Assembly (NCBI RefSeq): GCF_052065835.1
Contig: NZ_JBQHTG010000001.1
Location: forward strand, 124,001-188,000
Direction: 5' to 3'
DNA: 64,000 bases
From: Laedolimicola sp934402125
GTDB lineage: Bacteria > Bacillota > Clostridia > Lachnospirales > Lachnospiraceae
Below, piece after piece: positions 17,982 through 26,855 of this stretch. Numbering within the stretch: the stretch's first letter is position 1; each line of letters starts with the position of its first letter. Below the pieces are notes generated by a model. That model was not told where the DNA came from. It worked only from the letters and a program-made list of their open reading frames with translations, and did not search any database. Both the position numbers and the translations under genes were made by a program.

Positions 17982-18014
17982 GGCACGAAGCTTTCTACTT
18001 CGCCCTTCCTCCTT
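17982..18014 (-). promoter_or_regulatory. Shine-Dalgarno site separated from the sheath start by a small hairpin
   Basis: An AAGGAGG site (minus strand, 18008-18014) lies 37 bases before the sheath ATG. Between them is a short hairpin with arms GGCGAAG and CTTCGTGCC (17982-18004). Nearer the ATG there is only GAAAAAAGAAA. Folding the hairpin would bring the ribosome site to about 14 bases from the start. Whether this regulates sheath translation is inference. Confidence 0.4.
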
Positions 18015-18042
18015 TCAAATTGATATCTCTTGTTACACAACC

Positions 18043-18435
18043 CTATGGAATCATAGTCGTTGTGGCCGGACCGGGATTTACCACCTGGATAACCCCGCCC
18101 CAATTGCACATGCATTTACATGTGTGATTCACTGCTGGTTTCCCACCGACCAGGACGGTCGGGCTGCCCGGCGCCCAGGGTGCTGACGTCACCGGTATAC
18201 AGGGCATCGGTGTAAGCACTCCAAGCGCTGCCGCAGTCGCCGCCGCTACCTGCGGGTTCGCCATGGAAGTACACATACCAAAGGGCATAATGTTTACCAT
18301 CGGCTGATTGTCTGTGATACAGGCAGGCGCCATGCTGCTGCATTGAACCTTCGCAGCCGGAAGTACATTCAGTACAGACGGCGCCATGCCGAAGCTGCAC
18401 ATAAGCTGCGCTCCTGCAGTCACAATAACCGGCAT
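18043..18435 (-). CDS. DUF4280/PAAR-like spike tip protein
   Basis: This 130-aa protein begins MPVIVTAGAQLMCSFG, the standard DUF4280 opening. It continues through VQCSSMAPACITDN, MPFGMCTSMANP, TPMPCIPVTSAPW and TVLVGGKPAVNHTCKCMCNWGG; the many Cys pairs fit a metal-binding PAAR-like tip. In eCIS, DUF4280 proteins cap the spike or carry toxin extensions; this one has no C-terminal toxin domain. I set the start at the ATG at 18435, six bases after an AAGGGGG site, rather than the TTG at 18441. It is encoded upstream of the sheath gene, away from the spike genes. Confidence 0.88.
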   Translation of the reverse strand: MPVIVTAGAQLMCSFGMAPSVLNVLPAAKVQCSSMAPACITDNQPMVNIMPFGMCTSMANPQVAAATAAALGVLTPMPCIPVTSAPWAPGSPTVLVGGKPAVNHTCKCMCNWGGVIQVVNPGPATTTMIP

Positions 18436-18467
18436 TTTCAACCCCCTTTCCTTTCAGGCAATTCCCG

Positions 18468-19145
18468 CTAAAGCGGTATGACCTTTCCTGCTTCTTTTCC
18501 TTCTCCCGGTCCCACCGGGATCGCGTAGGCTCCGTTTTGGTCTGTTACCGTACGGTATATCCGCACCAGCGCCCCGCCCTTTTCCAGTTGCTCCGGAGGT
18601 TTCTCCTCCGGTTCCACGCGATATTCATTGATACCGCGTTTTTCCATAATGACAAAGGGAAAAAACTCACCTCTGTTTTCCAGCATACAGGGTTTCCCGG
18701 TTAAATCCTCCCGGGTAAAGCCCTGAAACAAAAACCAGTACTCTTCCCCAATCCTGCGCAATTCCCGGAAGGTAAGCCCTGTGGGCTTTTCCCGTAAGAA
18801 GCACACCTTTCTGGGGAAGGGGGCGTCCTCCTTCGGAAGCTGTCCCTCCAGATATTCACAGCCGCCCCGGCCCGGCCTCCGGTACATCCGCACCTCGGCC
18901 ACCGGTTCCTCCGGGCTCAAATGCTTTTTCTCCACCTGTACGGTACAGGGGTGATAATCGGGACCCTCCAGATGAACCCTGGTCACAGCCTCCTGGGGCT
19001 CCAGAAAAATATAAAGCCCGTTCTCCTTTTCTACCGGATGCACGATACGCTCCCCGATAGAAAACAGAAAGCTGTTTTTTCGGATATCCTTTCCCGAATA
19101 ATCGTCCACCAGCCGCAGCGCAAAGGCTATCTTCATCCGAATCAT
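18468..19145 (-). CDS. CIS-cluster protein of unknown function, beta-rich
   Basis: I do not recognise a family in this 225-aa protein. The N-terminal 75 residues (FALRLVDDYSGKDIRKNSFLF through PDYHPCTVQVEKK) look like an immunoglobulin-like or carboxypeptidase-regulatory fold with alternating strands. The C-terminal part ends with VTDQNGAYAIPV, a pattern seen in peptidase-regulatory-like domains. There is no signal peptide or membrane helix. GGAGG lies six bases before the chosen ATG. It sits between the Pvc16-like terminator and the DUF4280 gene, so a structural or accessory role at a particle end is plausible but unsupported. Confidence 0.6.
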   Translation of the reverse strand: MIRMKIAFALRLVDDYSGKDIRKNSFLFSIGERIVHPVEKENGLYIFLEPQEAVTRVHLEGPDYHPCTVQVEKKHLSPEEPVAEVRMYRRPGRGGCEYLEGQLPKEDAPFPRKVCFLREKPTGLTFRELRRIGEEYWFLFQGFTREDLTGKPCMLENRGEFFPFVIMEKRGINEYRVEPEEKPPEQLEKGGALVRIYRTVTDQNGAYAIPVGPGEGKEAGKVIPL

Positions 19146-19160
19146 CGCATTCCTCCCTGT

Positions 19161-19727
19161 CTATCCCCGGTTCGCCACATCGAATTCCGCTGCCACTACG
19201 CGGCGGAAGCTCCGTACTCTTCTGGAAGACAGAAGCACCGGCGCCACGCTGAAATAGATTCCCAGCTGATAGGGAACGGACAGCACCGACCAGATTTTGG
19301 TCTTTTCCTCGTAGCTCAAGGGTAAGAGTGTCACCGAAGCCGTCGTATCCTCTTCCTCCTCCGCCGTCTCATACAGAATCGCATGATCCATCAGCACCTG
19401 CATGGCCCTGCCCAGAATTCTCTGCTCATTTTCCATATTGGACATAAACTGCGACTTTGTGTTGATAAAAAGCGCAAAGAACAGGTTCAGCGGCTTCGGC
19501 GGATACTGGGCTTTATTGCCCCGCAGACGTATCAGATCCTGCTGCTGATATTCCCGCAGCTCCTGAATGTCATACAGATACAAGCCCAACTGAAAATCCG
19601 CGTTTTTGTCTGTAGGTACAGCCAGCGCGATGGACTCCGGCGACTGAATCAATTCCGGACAGATGTTTTCCCGCAGCACTTTCAGCACTTCATTGCTCAC
19701 ATCTGATATCACCGAAAAATCTGCCAT
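19161..19727 (-). CDS. CIS tail terminator/cap protein (DUF4255, Pvc16 N-terminal-like)
   Basis: This 188-aa protein has the DUF4255 layout: a helical opening (SDVSNEVLKVLRENI), LGLYLYDIQELREYQQ (about 47-62), PPKPLNLFFALFINTK (about 76-91), ENEQRILGRAMQVLMDH (about 99-115), then LPLSYEEKTKIWSVL and PYQLGIYFSVAPVLLSS. Pvc16/Afp16 caps the distal end of tube and sheath and stops polymerisation. PVC and Afp place this gene at the end of the cluster; here it lies before the sheath, in the phage-like terminator-sheath order. Confidence 0.85.
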   Translation of the reverse strand: MADFSVISDVSNEVLKVLRENICPELIQSPESIALAVPTDKNADFQLGLYLYDIQELREYQQQDLIRLRGNKAQYPPKPLNLFFALFINTKSQFMSNMENEQRILGRAMQVLMDHAILYETAEEEEDTTASVTLLPLSYEEKTKIWSVLSVPYQLGIYFSVAPVLLSSRRVRSFRRVVAAEFDVANRG

Positions 19728-19744
19728 AAATTCGCCCTCTCCTT

Positions 19745-21451
19745 CTACTTATTTTCTACGGTAAGGAACATCAGCTGTTCCGGATCGTCCATTTCATAAC
19801 AGAGCCGGTAACGCACGTTGTTCTCTTCACATACTTCTTCATAGATGGCTTCCGCCATATTGACCCCGCTGACCTCAAGATAAGTCTTATTCCTGGTTGT
19901 CAGCTCATAGCTTACGGAGCTGAAGGCCGTCGGAATATCCATTCGGATCCGATCGATGGCCACGCACTCCTGAAGTCCCACGCCGCCGTTTTCCGGCGTC
20001 TTCAGGGATTTCTCCAGGAAATCCACATTCAGGCTGTCTCCGTAGGCTGTTACCGCCGTAATATTGACGGCGGATCCGTCCAGGTCTGCTGCCGACTGCC
20101 ATTTGTCGCTACTCAGATAATAATAAATATGGTAACCATTCAAAATAGGAAGGGTGGACAGCCGCTGCTGTTCCTCCTCCGCGGCCTTTTCCGCCGCAGA
20201 TTTCTCTATGGTAATCACGGTTCCGTCTGCCGTCGTTGTGCTGCTGTCTGCCGCAGCCGCAGTGGTATCGGTAAGCTGGCTTGACTCCGTCTCGTCCAGG
20301 GTCTCTCCATTGTCGTTTGGCACATAGTAGCTGTCTCCCTCCGAGGTGGAGGCGCTGTCCAGCTGCAGCTCCACCAGGCAGTCCGCCTTCAGAATCAGCT
20401 GCGCCCGCTCAAACAGGAAGCTGGTACTGCCTTCATTGTAGTAGACCATGGGCTTCTCCCCGGTCATCTCCAGTACCTTATCCAGGGTCTGTCCCAGAAG
20501 CGCCTCACACTGAATCCCGCCTCTGGCAAACTGGCCTTCAAACAGCTTCCGGCCCGACGCGTCATAGGAGGTTCCCCTTCCCTGGAAGCGTCCCAGATAA
20601 AACTCTCCCTCGTATTGCTTCACGCCGCTGTCATAATAGCTGATGCCTGTTCCGTGATAGACGCCGTTCTGGAACTCTCCTTCATAGATTACGGCTCCGG
20701 ACTCGTTATAGAGGGTCCCTTCGCCCTGGAAGGCTCCGTTTTCAAAATTGCCTGTATATGCTATGCTCTTGTTTTCAAAATACAGAACGCCGCTGCCGGA
20801 AAACTGATTGTCTTTAAATTCTCCGGTGTACCGCGCCGCGCCGTTGGCCCCGTACAGGGTTCCGGTTCCGCTGAAGCAGTTGTTTTCGAAACCGCCCTCG
20901 TATACCAGCACACCGTCCTGGTTCCACAGCTTTCCATTACCCTTGCACACACCTGCGGAAATATCTCCCGTATACACCACTTTGCCGTTAGCCGCCCGGA
21001 TATTGGCTTTCCCGGTATACTCTCCCAGCTTCACATCGTCGTAATCATAGTAAACGGTGGTGGTCACATTTTCCGACGCCGTAGTATCGGAAAGGGGGGC
21101 CGCTATCCAGTTGAAATAGATAAATACCGCCGCGCACCCGGCCAGAATCAGAAAGTAAACCAGCATTTTTGAAATCCAGAATCTTCCAACTGTGTAATAA
21201 TCCTCGGGAGATTTGGCCTCGCCGTTTAAAACCTTCCGGACCTTTGCATTGATGGGCGTTACCAGCTTGGACGTGATAATATTAGCGTTGAAGAGCTGCT
21301 GTACCCGGCGTACTACCCTCTGGAAGGGATTCATAACCGCGGTACGGAGCCTTATAAATGCCTTTCCCAGCAATGTGAAAGCATAGGAACCCTGTACTCC
21401 CTGAGACATACGGGCTATCCCATTTGCTATAAGCTTAAACAGACTTCCCAT
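19745..21451 (-). CDS. Membrane protein with MORN repeats, CIS membrane module
   Basis: This 568-aa protein has a basic, amphipathic cytoplasmic N-terminus (1-90) and one membrane helix (about 95-116, LVYFLILAGCAAVFIYF). From about 140 to 310 it carries roughly seven MORN repeats of the type YEGEFQNGVYHGTG and YTGEFKDNQFSGSG. An acidic/Thr-Ser linker (about 370-425) and a final alpha/beta domain (about 440-568) follow. The topology suggests MORN repeats outside the membrane. MORN proteins are not part of known CIS cores; gene order places it in one transcript with the terminator and two other membrane proteins. Function is unknown. Confidence 0.8.
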   Translation of the reverse strand: MGSLFKLIANGIARMSQGVQGSYAFTLLGKAFIRLRTAVMNPFQRVVRRVQQLFNANIITSKLVTPINAKVRKVLNGEAKSPEDYYTVGRFWISKMLVYFLILAGCAAVFIYFNWIAAPLSDTTASENVTTTVYYDYDDVKLGEYTGKANIRAANGKVVYTGDISAGVCKGNGKLWNQDGVLVYEGGFENNCFSGTGTLYGANGAARYTGEFKDNQFSGSGVLYFENKSIAYTGNFENGAFQGEGTLYNESGAVIYEGEFQNGVYHGTGISYYDSGVKQYEGEFYLGRFQGRGTSYDASGRKLFEGQFARGGIQCEALLGQTLDKVLEMTGEKPMVYYNEGSTSFLFERAQLILKADCLVELQLDSASTSEGDSYYVPNDNGETLDETESSQLTDTTAAAADSSTTTADGTVITIEKSAAEKAAEEEQQRLSTLPILNGYHIYYYLSSDKWQSAADLDGSAVNITAVTAYGDSLNVDFLEKSLKTPENGGVGLQECVAIDRIRMDIPTAFSSVSYELTTRNKTYLEVSGVNMAEAIYEEVCEENNVRYRLCYEMDDPEQLMFLTVENK

Positions 21452-21472
21452 TCCTTTCCTTCCTCCAACCAG

Positions 21473-24148
21473 TTACTTCTCTTCTGCCTGTAATGCCTCG
21501 CAGCGGAAGATATAATACTTCGCAGCCATATCTCCGGGATTTTCCCGCAATACCCGCGCATACAGGTTCTTTGCCTCATAGTAGAAGCCCTTTTCGTAAA
21601 GCTCCATGGCTTTGTCAAAGGCGTGCTGACTCTGTTTCATCACGCGCACCTCGTCCGCGCCCTTTTCGTCATACATATCCACAAGACCGATATCCAGATC
21701 CTCCGTCTTCAGACGGCCCACATAACGTCTCGCGTATCGCGTGGCGCTTCCCAGCTTTTCTCCGGCTGCTTCTGTCATCAGGAAGCGGCTTCCCATGCTC
21801 CGCAGGAATTCCGCGTGCTCCAGGAGCTTCTCGAATTTCGGAGCCAGCACCACCGGAATATAACGCTCCTCGTCGCCGCAGATACCGAAGAATACATCGG
21901 TCTGATCCACCACAAAGGCCACGTCCAGCTGTCCCTCTGCTCCATAGAGACGGTTTTCCGCGTCAATCCGGGCCAGAATCGTCAGGGCGGCCAGGGCGGC
22001 TGCCTCTGCGCCCTCCTTGCAAATCAGGATCATGCTCTGAAGATTGGCGTCATCTACAATCGAAACAATCTCACTCTGCTTCGCAAACCGGTTGACAGTA
22101 CTGAAGAACCGGTTCATCAAAGCCTCCTTCTGTTCCATGGACAGGGATTCCTCCGGATAAAGCCGCACATTCATCACGGCAAAATTACCCTTTACACTGC
22201 TTCCCAGCGTCAGGGAAGCCAGATTATCCTGTCCCAAAAGTCCAATCATACTGGGCGGTACAAAGTGATAATAGGTCTCGCTCATCCGCTCCAGACTGAC
22301 AATCTGCACATTGATATCGTCGGCCATCTTATTGAAGACCTGGGTGATCCCTGTAAGCTCGTCCTCGGAGGTGCTGCGGATCCGGATACTCCGGTCGCCG
22401 TCCGCAAACAGCTGCATTTCCCGCTTGATTTCTCCGATGGGAGCAAGGATCCGGTAAAACAGCACCATCAGCATCACCAGTACAATGACCAGGAAGGCCG
22501 CGCAGACCACTGCGAAATCCTTCACATAGTTGGCTGTATAAGCTGAAATATTCGCCGTATAGACGCCGGTCTCCAGAAGGTACACGGTTTCGCCGGACAG
22601 ACCACCCACCGGGGTGATACACACCAGACGCCGTCCCTGCTGATCCGTAATTACGCCGTTTACCGACTCTCCGGTAAGAGCCGCCCGTTTATACAGCGTC
22701 TCCGCCGGAAGATTCATCAGAATCTCGCCGGGGTAGAAGCAGGGGCTGTTCTTATCCACACCCACGTAAATCTCACCGCTCTCGTAATAGAGAACCCGGG
22801 TATAGAGCTCGCGGGTGGCCAGCTGCTGGCTTAAGTAACGGTAAGCCTCTGTGGAATAATCGTAGGGATATTCGATTTCCTGAAAGGATTCCTGTCCGAA
22901 GAGGGCCGCCAGCATATTGCCCTCGTCCATCACCTGTTTTTCAAAATTCTCGTCGATGGCGTTGCCATAATACTGAAAGGAAATGTAACCGAACAGAATC
23001 ATGGTCAGAGCCAGCAGCGGAACGGTCGCGCTTAAGAGACGCTCCATAATCGTATGGCCGCCCCGGATAGCGCTGGAAAACATTCCCAGCATCAGTACGG
23101 CCGCCAGGGCGATGACTCCATAGATCAGCCACTGCTTCAGTATGAACCAGAGAATCGCCAACGGGCCGTAATGCAGACTGTTCAGCACTGCGCCGCTGCC
23201 GTCCTCACACACCAGGAAATGGAAGTCCGTGTCCTGTCCGTTCTTCACCAGGGCCGTAAAGGTATTGAGCCCCGACATGGACATGGCTGCAATATCCCGC
23301 GGCGTATACACACTGGAACCGCCGAAGGGGCTGCTGCCTCCAAGCAGCGTCTCCTCGGAACCGTCCGACAGATTCAGACGGCTGATATCTCCGCTCTCAT
23401 GCTCGCCCAGATAGATGTATCCGCTTTCCGCGTAGGCAATGAAGGTCGGGTACATAAGCGTCTCCAGGGTTCTGGCCGGATACACCTCGTACACGGTTTC
23501 CTCATCTGCGAAATATACCTTGCCCGAATCGGAGATATAAACCAGATTCGTACTGTTTCCCATAGCCTTATAGACGCCTTCCCCGGTCTTCAAGGGATAG
23601 GTTCTTGTATTCTTCAGCGAAAGGGTGTCGTCCAGCACCGCTCCGAATTCATAGCTGCTGCGGATAGCCTGGGTCTCATTTTTATCGGTGGAAATCAGGG
23701 TAATCGTATCGCCCGTGGCATTGATCCAGCCAAAGGTATGATTCTCCTCCGGAGTCAGGGTAAATACCTTCTTTTCCTTCCGGAAATGATTCTCAAAATC
23801 CAGCACCACCAGTTCCTGGGACAGAAGCTCTCCGGTATAGGCGTCCTTTCGATCCCGCAGGACATAGACATAAGTTTCACCGGCCGCCATACCCCGGATA
23901 TTGTACATGGTGGACTTCTTCACGGTCCGGAACCGGTAGGTTCCACTGATGGCGCCGTTCTTCTCTATCCGCGCAATGACCGTGTCCTTTCCTTCATACC
24001 AGCCGGAAACTGTCCTGCCCTCCGCGGCTGTACAGAAGCCCAGCAAGGAATCCAGAGAAACCGTATTCTTTTGAATGCCCTGCCAGCCTGCGTATACTCC
24101 CGCCAGTATCCAGATGACCAGCAATAATCTTCTCAATCCTTTGTTCAT
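21473..24148 (-). CDS. Multi-pass membrane sensor with HAMP, degenerate class III cyclase-like domain and TPR tail
   Basis: This 891-aa protein has an N-terminal helix (about 7-24), an extracytoplasmic domain of about 300 residues with propeller-like repeats (VYVLRDRKD, IYLGEHESGDISRL), two or three membrane helices (about 325-400), and a CACHE-like extracytoplasmic segment (about 405-535). Another helix (about 545-565) and a HAMP domain (about 566-620) follow. After the HAMP comes YYHFVPPSMIGLLG (about 628), the usual entry to a class III adenylate cyclase domain, but the metal-binding FADI-type Asp is replaced (NFAVMNVRLY), so it is probably not catalytic. The last about 45 residues form a TPR-like hairpin. 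It probably senses something outside and signals to the CIS; that is inference. Confidence 0.72.
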   Translation of the reverse strand: MNKGLRRLLLVIWILAGVYAGWQGIQKNTVSLDSLLGFCTAAEGRTVSGWYEGKDTVIARIEKNGAISGTYRFRTVKKSTMYNIRGMAAGETYVYVLRDRKDAYTGELLSQELVVLDFENHFRKEKKVFTLTPEENHTFGWINATGDTITLISTDKNETQAIRSSYEFGAVLDDTLSLKNTRTYPLKTGEGVYKAMGNSTNLVYISDSGKVYFADEETVYEVYPARTLETLMYPTFIAYAESGYIYLGEHESGDISRLNLSDGSEETLLGGSSPFGGSSVYTPRDIAAMSMSGLNTFTALVKNGQDTDFHFLVCEDGSGAVLNSLHYGPLAILWFILKQWLIYGVIALAAVLMLGMFSSAIRGGHTIMERLLSATVPLLALTMILFGYISFQYYGNAIDENFEKQVMDEGNMLAALFGQESFQEIEYPYDYSTEAYRYLSQQLATRELYTRVLYYESGEIYVGVDKNSPCFYPGEILMNLPAETLYKRAALTGESVNGVITDQQGRRLVCITPVGGLSGETVYLLETGVYTANISAYTANYVKDFAVVCAAFLVIVLVMLMVLFYRILAPIGEIKREMQLFADGDRSIRIRSTSEDELTGITQVFNKMADDINVQIVSLERMSETYYHFVPPSMIGLLGQDNLASLTLGSSVKGNFAVMNVRLYPEESLSMEQKEALMNRFFSTVNRFAKQSEIVSIVDDANLQSMILICKEGAEAAALAALTILARIDAENRLYGAEGQLDVAFVVDQTDVFFGICGDEERYIPVVLAPKFEKLLEHAEFLRSMGSRFLMTEAAGEKLGSATRYARRYVGRLKTEDLDIGLVDMYDEKGADEVRVMKQSQHAFDKAMELYEKGFYYEAKNLYARVLRENPGDMAAKYYIFRCEALQAEEK

Positions 24149-24160
24149 AGCTGCGCCCCT

Positions 24161-25051
24161 TTATTCTTCATTTCCCAGATATACATTTCCGATATATTCA
24201 ATGCCGTTATAGCTCACATTGCTTTCATAGGCCTTCCGCACCGTGTACCTTCTGTAAAACTGTGTCAGACCGTACACCAGCGTCACCAGCACCAGAATCG
24301 TCAGAAAGGCTGTCATGGAGTTGCGGAACAGAAATCCCCGGATTCTCCGGAACCTGCTTTTGAACCACCAGAGCAGTCCCCGCATTTCCACCGGTTTATC
24401 CGGCATACTTCGGATCGTGGATATCATATGGCCCAGGGACTGGAAGCCTGTGGTGTTCATCTTCATATAGAACAGCCGCACGTCTCCCGGATAGCTGTCG
24501 GGCGATTCGTACTTTCCCTTATATTTCAGCTCCAGAATCCCGAATACCCGCTCCGCCACCTCCTTCAGGTAGCGGCTTTCCTCCATTCCCGGCTTCAGCT
24601 GGGCGAAATCCAGGAAATAATTGAACTGTACCTCGCCCTCCCGGGTAATATTGATATTGCGTTCTTTCAGAAGCAGGCTTCCCAGATCCGGGCCGGCCCC
24701 GCACTCGGCACAGGCTGCAATCAATCCCAGCGCCGCCCGCTTACAGTCCGCGAATTCTACCAGATACACGCTTCCCAGCAAAGACAGGAGATTTTCATGA
24801 TAATACCGGAATACCAGATTCAGTCTGTTTTCATAGACAAAGGAACCGATAAAATCACGGTTGGAAAAGAAAATCCGTTCGGTATTCAGTTTTTCTGTTA
24901 CCATCTTCCGGCAATCCTTATCGTGAATGGAAACCATGGTGTAAAATACGCCGGTGTCCTTCAGGGTATCCGTGCAGACATAAATGTCGTTGACGGAATT
25001 CTTCAGGACTGTCCTCACGATCTCAAGCTCCATATTCAATGCTGGGAACAT
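24161..25051 (-). CDS. Pseudokinase-like protein with C-terminal membrane helix
   Basis: No confident family assignment for this 296-aa protein. The N-terminal 230 residues read like a degenerate protein kinase fold: NDIYVCTDTLKDTGVFYTMVS resembles the N-lobe strands, and LLKERNINITREGEVQFNYF resembles the catalytic loop and following strands of kinases (dLkpeNIlit.dG.v.l). The HRD Asp and DFG motif are missing. A single membrane helix (about 245-265) follows, with a short tail outside (EYIGNVYLGNEE end). The layout recalls EssB/YukC of type VII secretion, a cytoplasmic pseudokinase anchored by one helix. It is encoded between the 595-aa protein and the HAMP sensor, so a scaffold role at the membrane is possible. 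Confidence 0.55.
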   Translation of the reverse strand: MFPALNMELEIVRTVLKNSVNDIYVCTDTLKDTGVFYTMVSIHDKDCRKMVTEKLNTERIFFSNRDFIGSFVYENRLNLVFRYYHENLLSLLGSVYLVEFADCKRAALGLIAACAECGAGPDLGSLLLKERNINITREGEVQFNYFLDFAQLKPGMEESRYLKEVAERVFGILELKYKGKYESPDSYPGDVRLFYMKMNTTGFQSLGHMISTIRSMPDKPVEMRGLLWWFKSRFRRIRGFLFRNSMTAFLTILVLVTLVYGLTQFYRRYTVRKAYESNVSYNGIEYIGNVYLGNEE

Positions 25052-25067
25052 GCTCTCTCACCTGTCC

Positions 25068-26855
25068 TTACTCCGCGGTGTTTTTCTGGGATACAATCAC
25101 AAATGCATGGGTGAAGATCTCCGGATTGCTTACCGCCTCGATTCTGATTTCGTATACGCCCTCCTGGGCCGGCGCGGTATAGACGCCGTTGTTGTCTACC
25201 TTGCCGCCCTCCGGATCAAGAAGCGTATAGCTTAATGCCTCCTCCGGCATATTGATGAATACCGGCTGGATATGGGCGCTGCCCTTGGGAGCCAGCACAA
25301 TCGTATCCGGCTGCAGCATAATGCAGCCCTTCTGCTCCTTCCGGTTGTATACACGCTGCTCCAGATCCTCCGGCTTAAACGCGTACCACCGGATCCGGAT
25401 GCCGATCTTGCCAAGCTTCGTCTTCGGCCGGACGCCCACAATAAAGGTGCCCCGCTCCGGAAGAATCTTGATGGCCTGATCCACCTCGAAAACCCGCTCC
25501 TCGGTGATGGTCGTATCCTCTGCGAAGATACTGCCGTCTCCCAGAATGATCGCCTCCCGATCGCCCTGGGCCGCCGCGTCTCTGCTGATATATTCAATCC
25601 CCAGCTCCACGCATACGGGACCATTTCCGAGTCCGTGCATGATCTCGTCTGAGAAATAAACCTTTCCGGCTTCTCCGCCGCTTCCCAGGGACAGTTCAAA
25701 TACGCCGCTGGAATTCATGCGCTTTTCCCGGATCGGAAGCTCCGCGCCGACGGTGCGCTCCGGCGTCCTGTCCGTGCTCGGCGCGCTTTTCGCCTCCTGC
25801 TCCGGTACCAGATACTCCTTCAGCTTTTCCAGAATATAGAGCTGTTCCGCGGTACACACGTACTGGTCAAAGGGCGGCTTATCTACCCGCTCAATGATGG
25901 AATGGCTCTGGGAACGGATCAGTCGGATCTCCGCAATCCACAGCTTCTCGTCATAGGTTCGATCCAGATCGATATCCAGAGCGCCCGCATGTCCCGTCTG
26001 CCGCAGCCAGGAAAGAAGGGTGCCGCGAACCGGAAGCACCTCCATAACCAGGTCGCTTCCCTTTTCCTCCCCGCCGGACTTCGTTACCTTGCTTTCCAGG
26101 AAGGAAAGCTTCACCGGTTCCTTTCCGAAGATATAGCTCTCCGGACGGAATTCCTGCTCCAGAACCATCTCCTCGCCGTATTCCAGGCTGATGTTCTCCC
26201 CGTGAATTTCACAGTTTTGGGGCTCCATTCCCTCTGCCGTCACATTTGCGTAAAAAGAGCATACTCCCGGCGCATGACTGGTTTTCCGGATTCTGGTCCG
26301 GGCTTTTAAAATCGTATGCTCCGTCACAAAGGCCGGAACCTCCTCTGTGATATACAGGTCCTCGTCCTCGTAAATCAGACTGCTTTTCAGATACTGATCC
26401 TCTTTTTTCCCGTCCCGGACACAGTCTTTTCTATCGCAGAGGAACAAATGGTAGCTTTCCTTCTTCCGGTTGTAGCTTTTTCCGCTGCCCTCTGCCTCCA
26501 TCACCGCGTATACCGGATCCGTATCCTCTTCCGCGTAAGCGATACCGAGTACGGCCCTCTCTGTCTTCAGTTCCTCATATCCATCGATGGTGGAAAGCTT
26601 CAAAACCTGGGTTCTGGGAACCACAATCTCCCGTCCCGCCCGGTCCAGAGCCATTCCCGACTGCAGAATCACCGAGGAATCATCTGCCGCTACCACATCG
26701 AGCCCATAGACGATACCGCTGCCCTGTAGCAGACGGTTTTCCAGCCGCCGCTTGTCATTCATATAGGACTGCTCGTTCTGGAAATCTCTGGAAGTCAGCA
26801 TTTTCCCGTAATAATAATTGTTCCGCTCAAAGGAATAATATTTCCTATTCTCCAT
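25068..26855 (-). CDS. CIS baseplate-associated protein with C-terminal Ig-like domain
   Basis: The N-terminus of this 595-aa protein (YYYGKMLTSRDFQNEQSYMN, about 14-33, then NRLLQGSGIVYGLDV) is a motif I know from uncharacterised eCIS proteins, and I take it as the CIS attachment part. The middle is beta-rich with no family I can name. The last about 90 residues, starting near LQPDTIVLAPKGS and ending in IRIEAVSNPEIFTHAFVIVS, look like a bacterial Ig-like (BIG-type) domain. There is no signal peptide or helix. Such a protein could sit on the baseplate and contact the envelope or the giant repeat proteins encoded directly upstream; its start overlaps the end of the 1,893-aa gene by 11 bases. 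Confidence 0.6.
   Translation of the reverse strand: MENRKYYSFERNNYYYGKMLTSRDFQNEQSYMNDKRRLENRLLQGSGIVYGLDVVAADDSSVILQSGMALDRAGREIVVPRTQVLKLSTIDGYEELKTERAVLGIAYAEEDTDPVYAVMEAEGSGKSYNRKKESYHLFLCDRKDCVRDGKKEDQYLKSSLIYEDEDLYITEEVPAFVTEHTILKARTRIRKTSHAPGVCSFYANVTAEGMEPQNCEIHGENISLEYGEEMVLEQEFRPESYIFGKEPVKLSFLESKVTKSGGEEKGSDLVMEVLPVRGTLLSWLRQTGHAGALDIDLDRTYDEKLWIAEIRLIRSQSHSIIERVDKPPFDQYVCTAEQLYILEKLKEYLVPEQEAKSAPSTDRTPERTVGAELPIREKRMNSSGVFELSLGSGGEAGKVYFSDEIMHGLGNGPVCVELGIEYISRDAAAQGDREAIILGDGSIFAEDTTITEERVFEVDQAIKILPERGTFIVGVRPKTKLGKIGIRIRWYAFKPEDLEQRVYNRKEQKGCIMLQPDTIVLAPKGSAHIQPVFINMPEEALSYTLLDPEGGKVDNNGVYTAPAQEGVYEIRIEAVSNPEIFTHAFVIVSQKNTAE

Noticed and set aside
21473..24148. Active adenylate cyclase
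   Set aside because: The expected metal-binding Asp motif is missing at the start of the domain.
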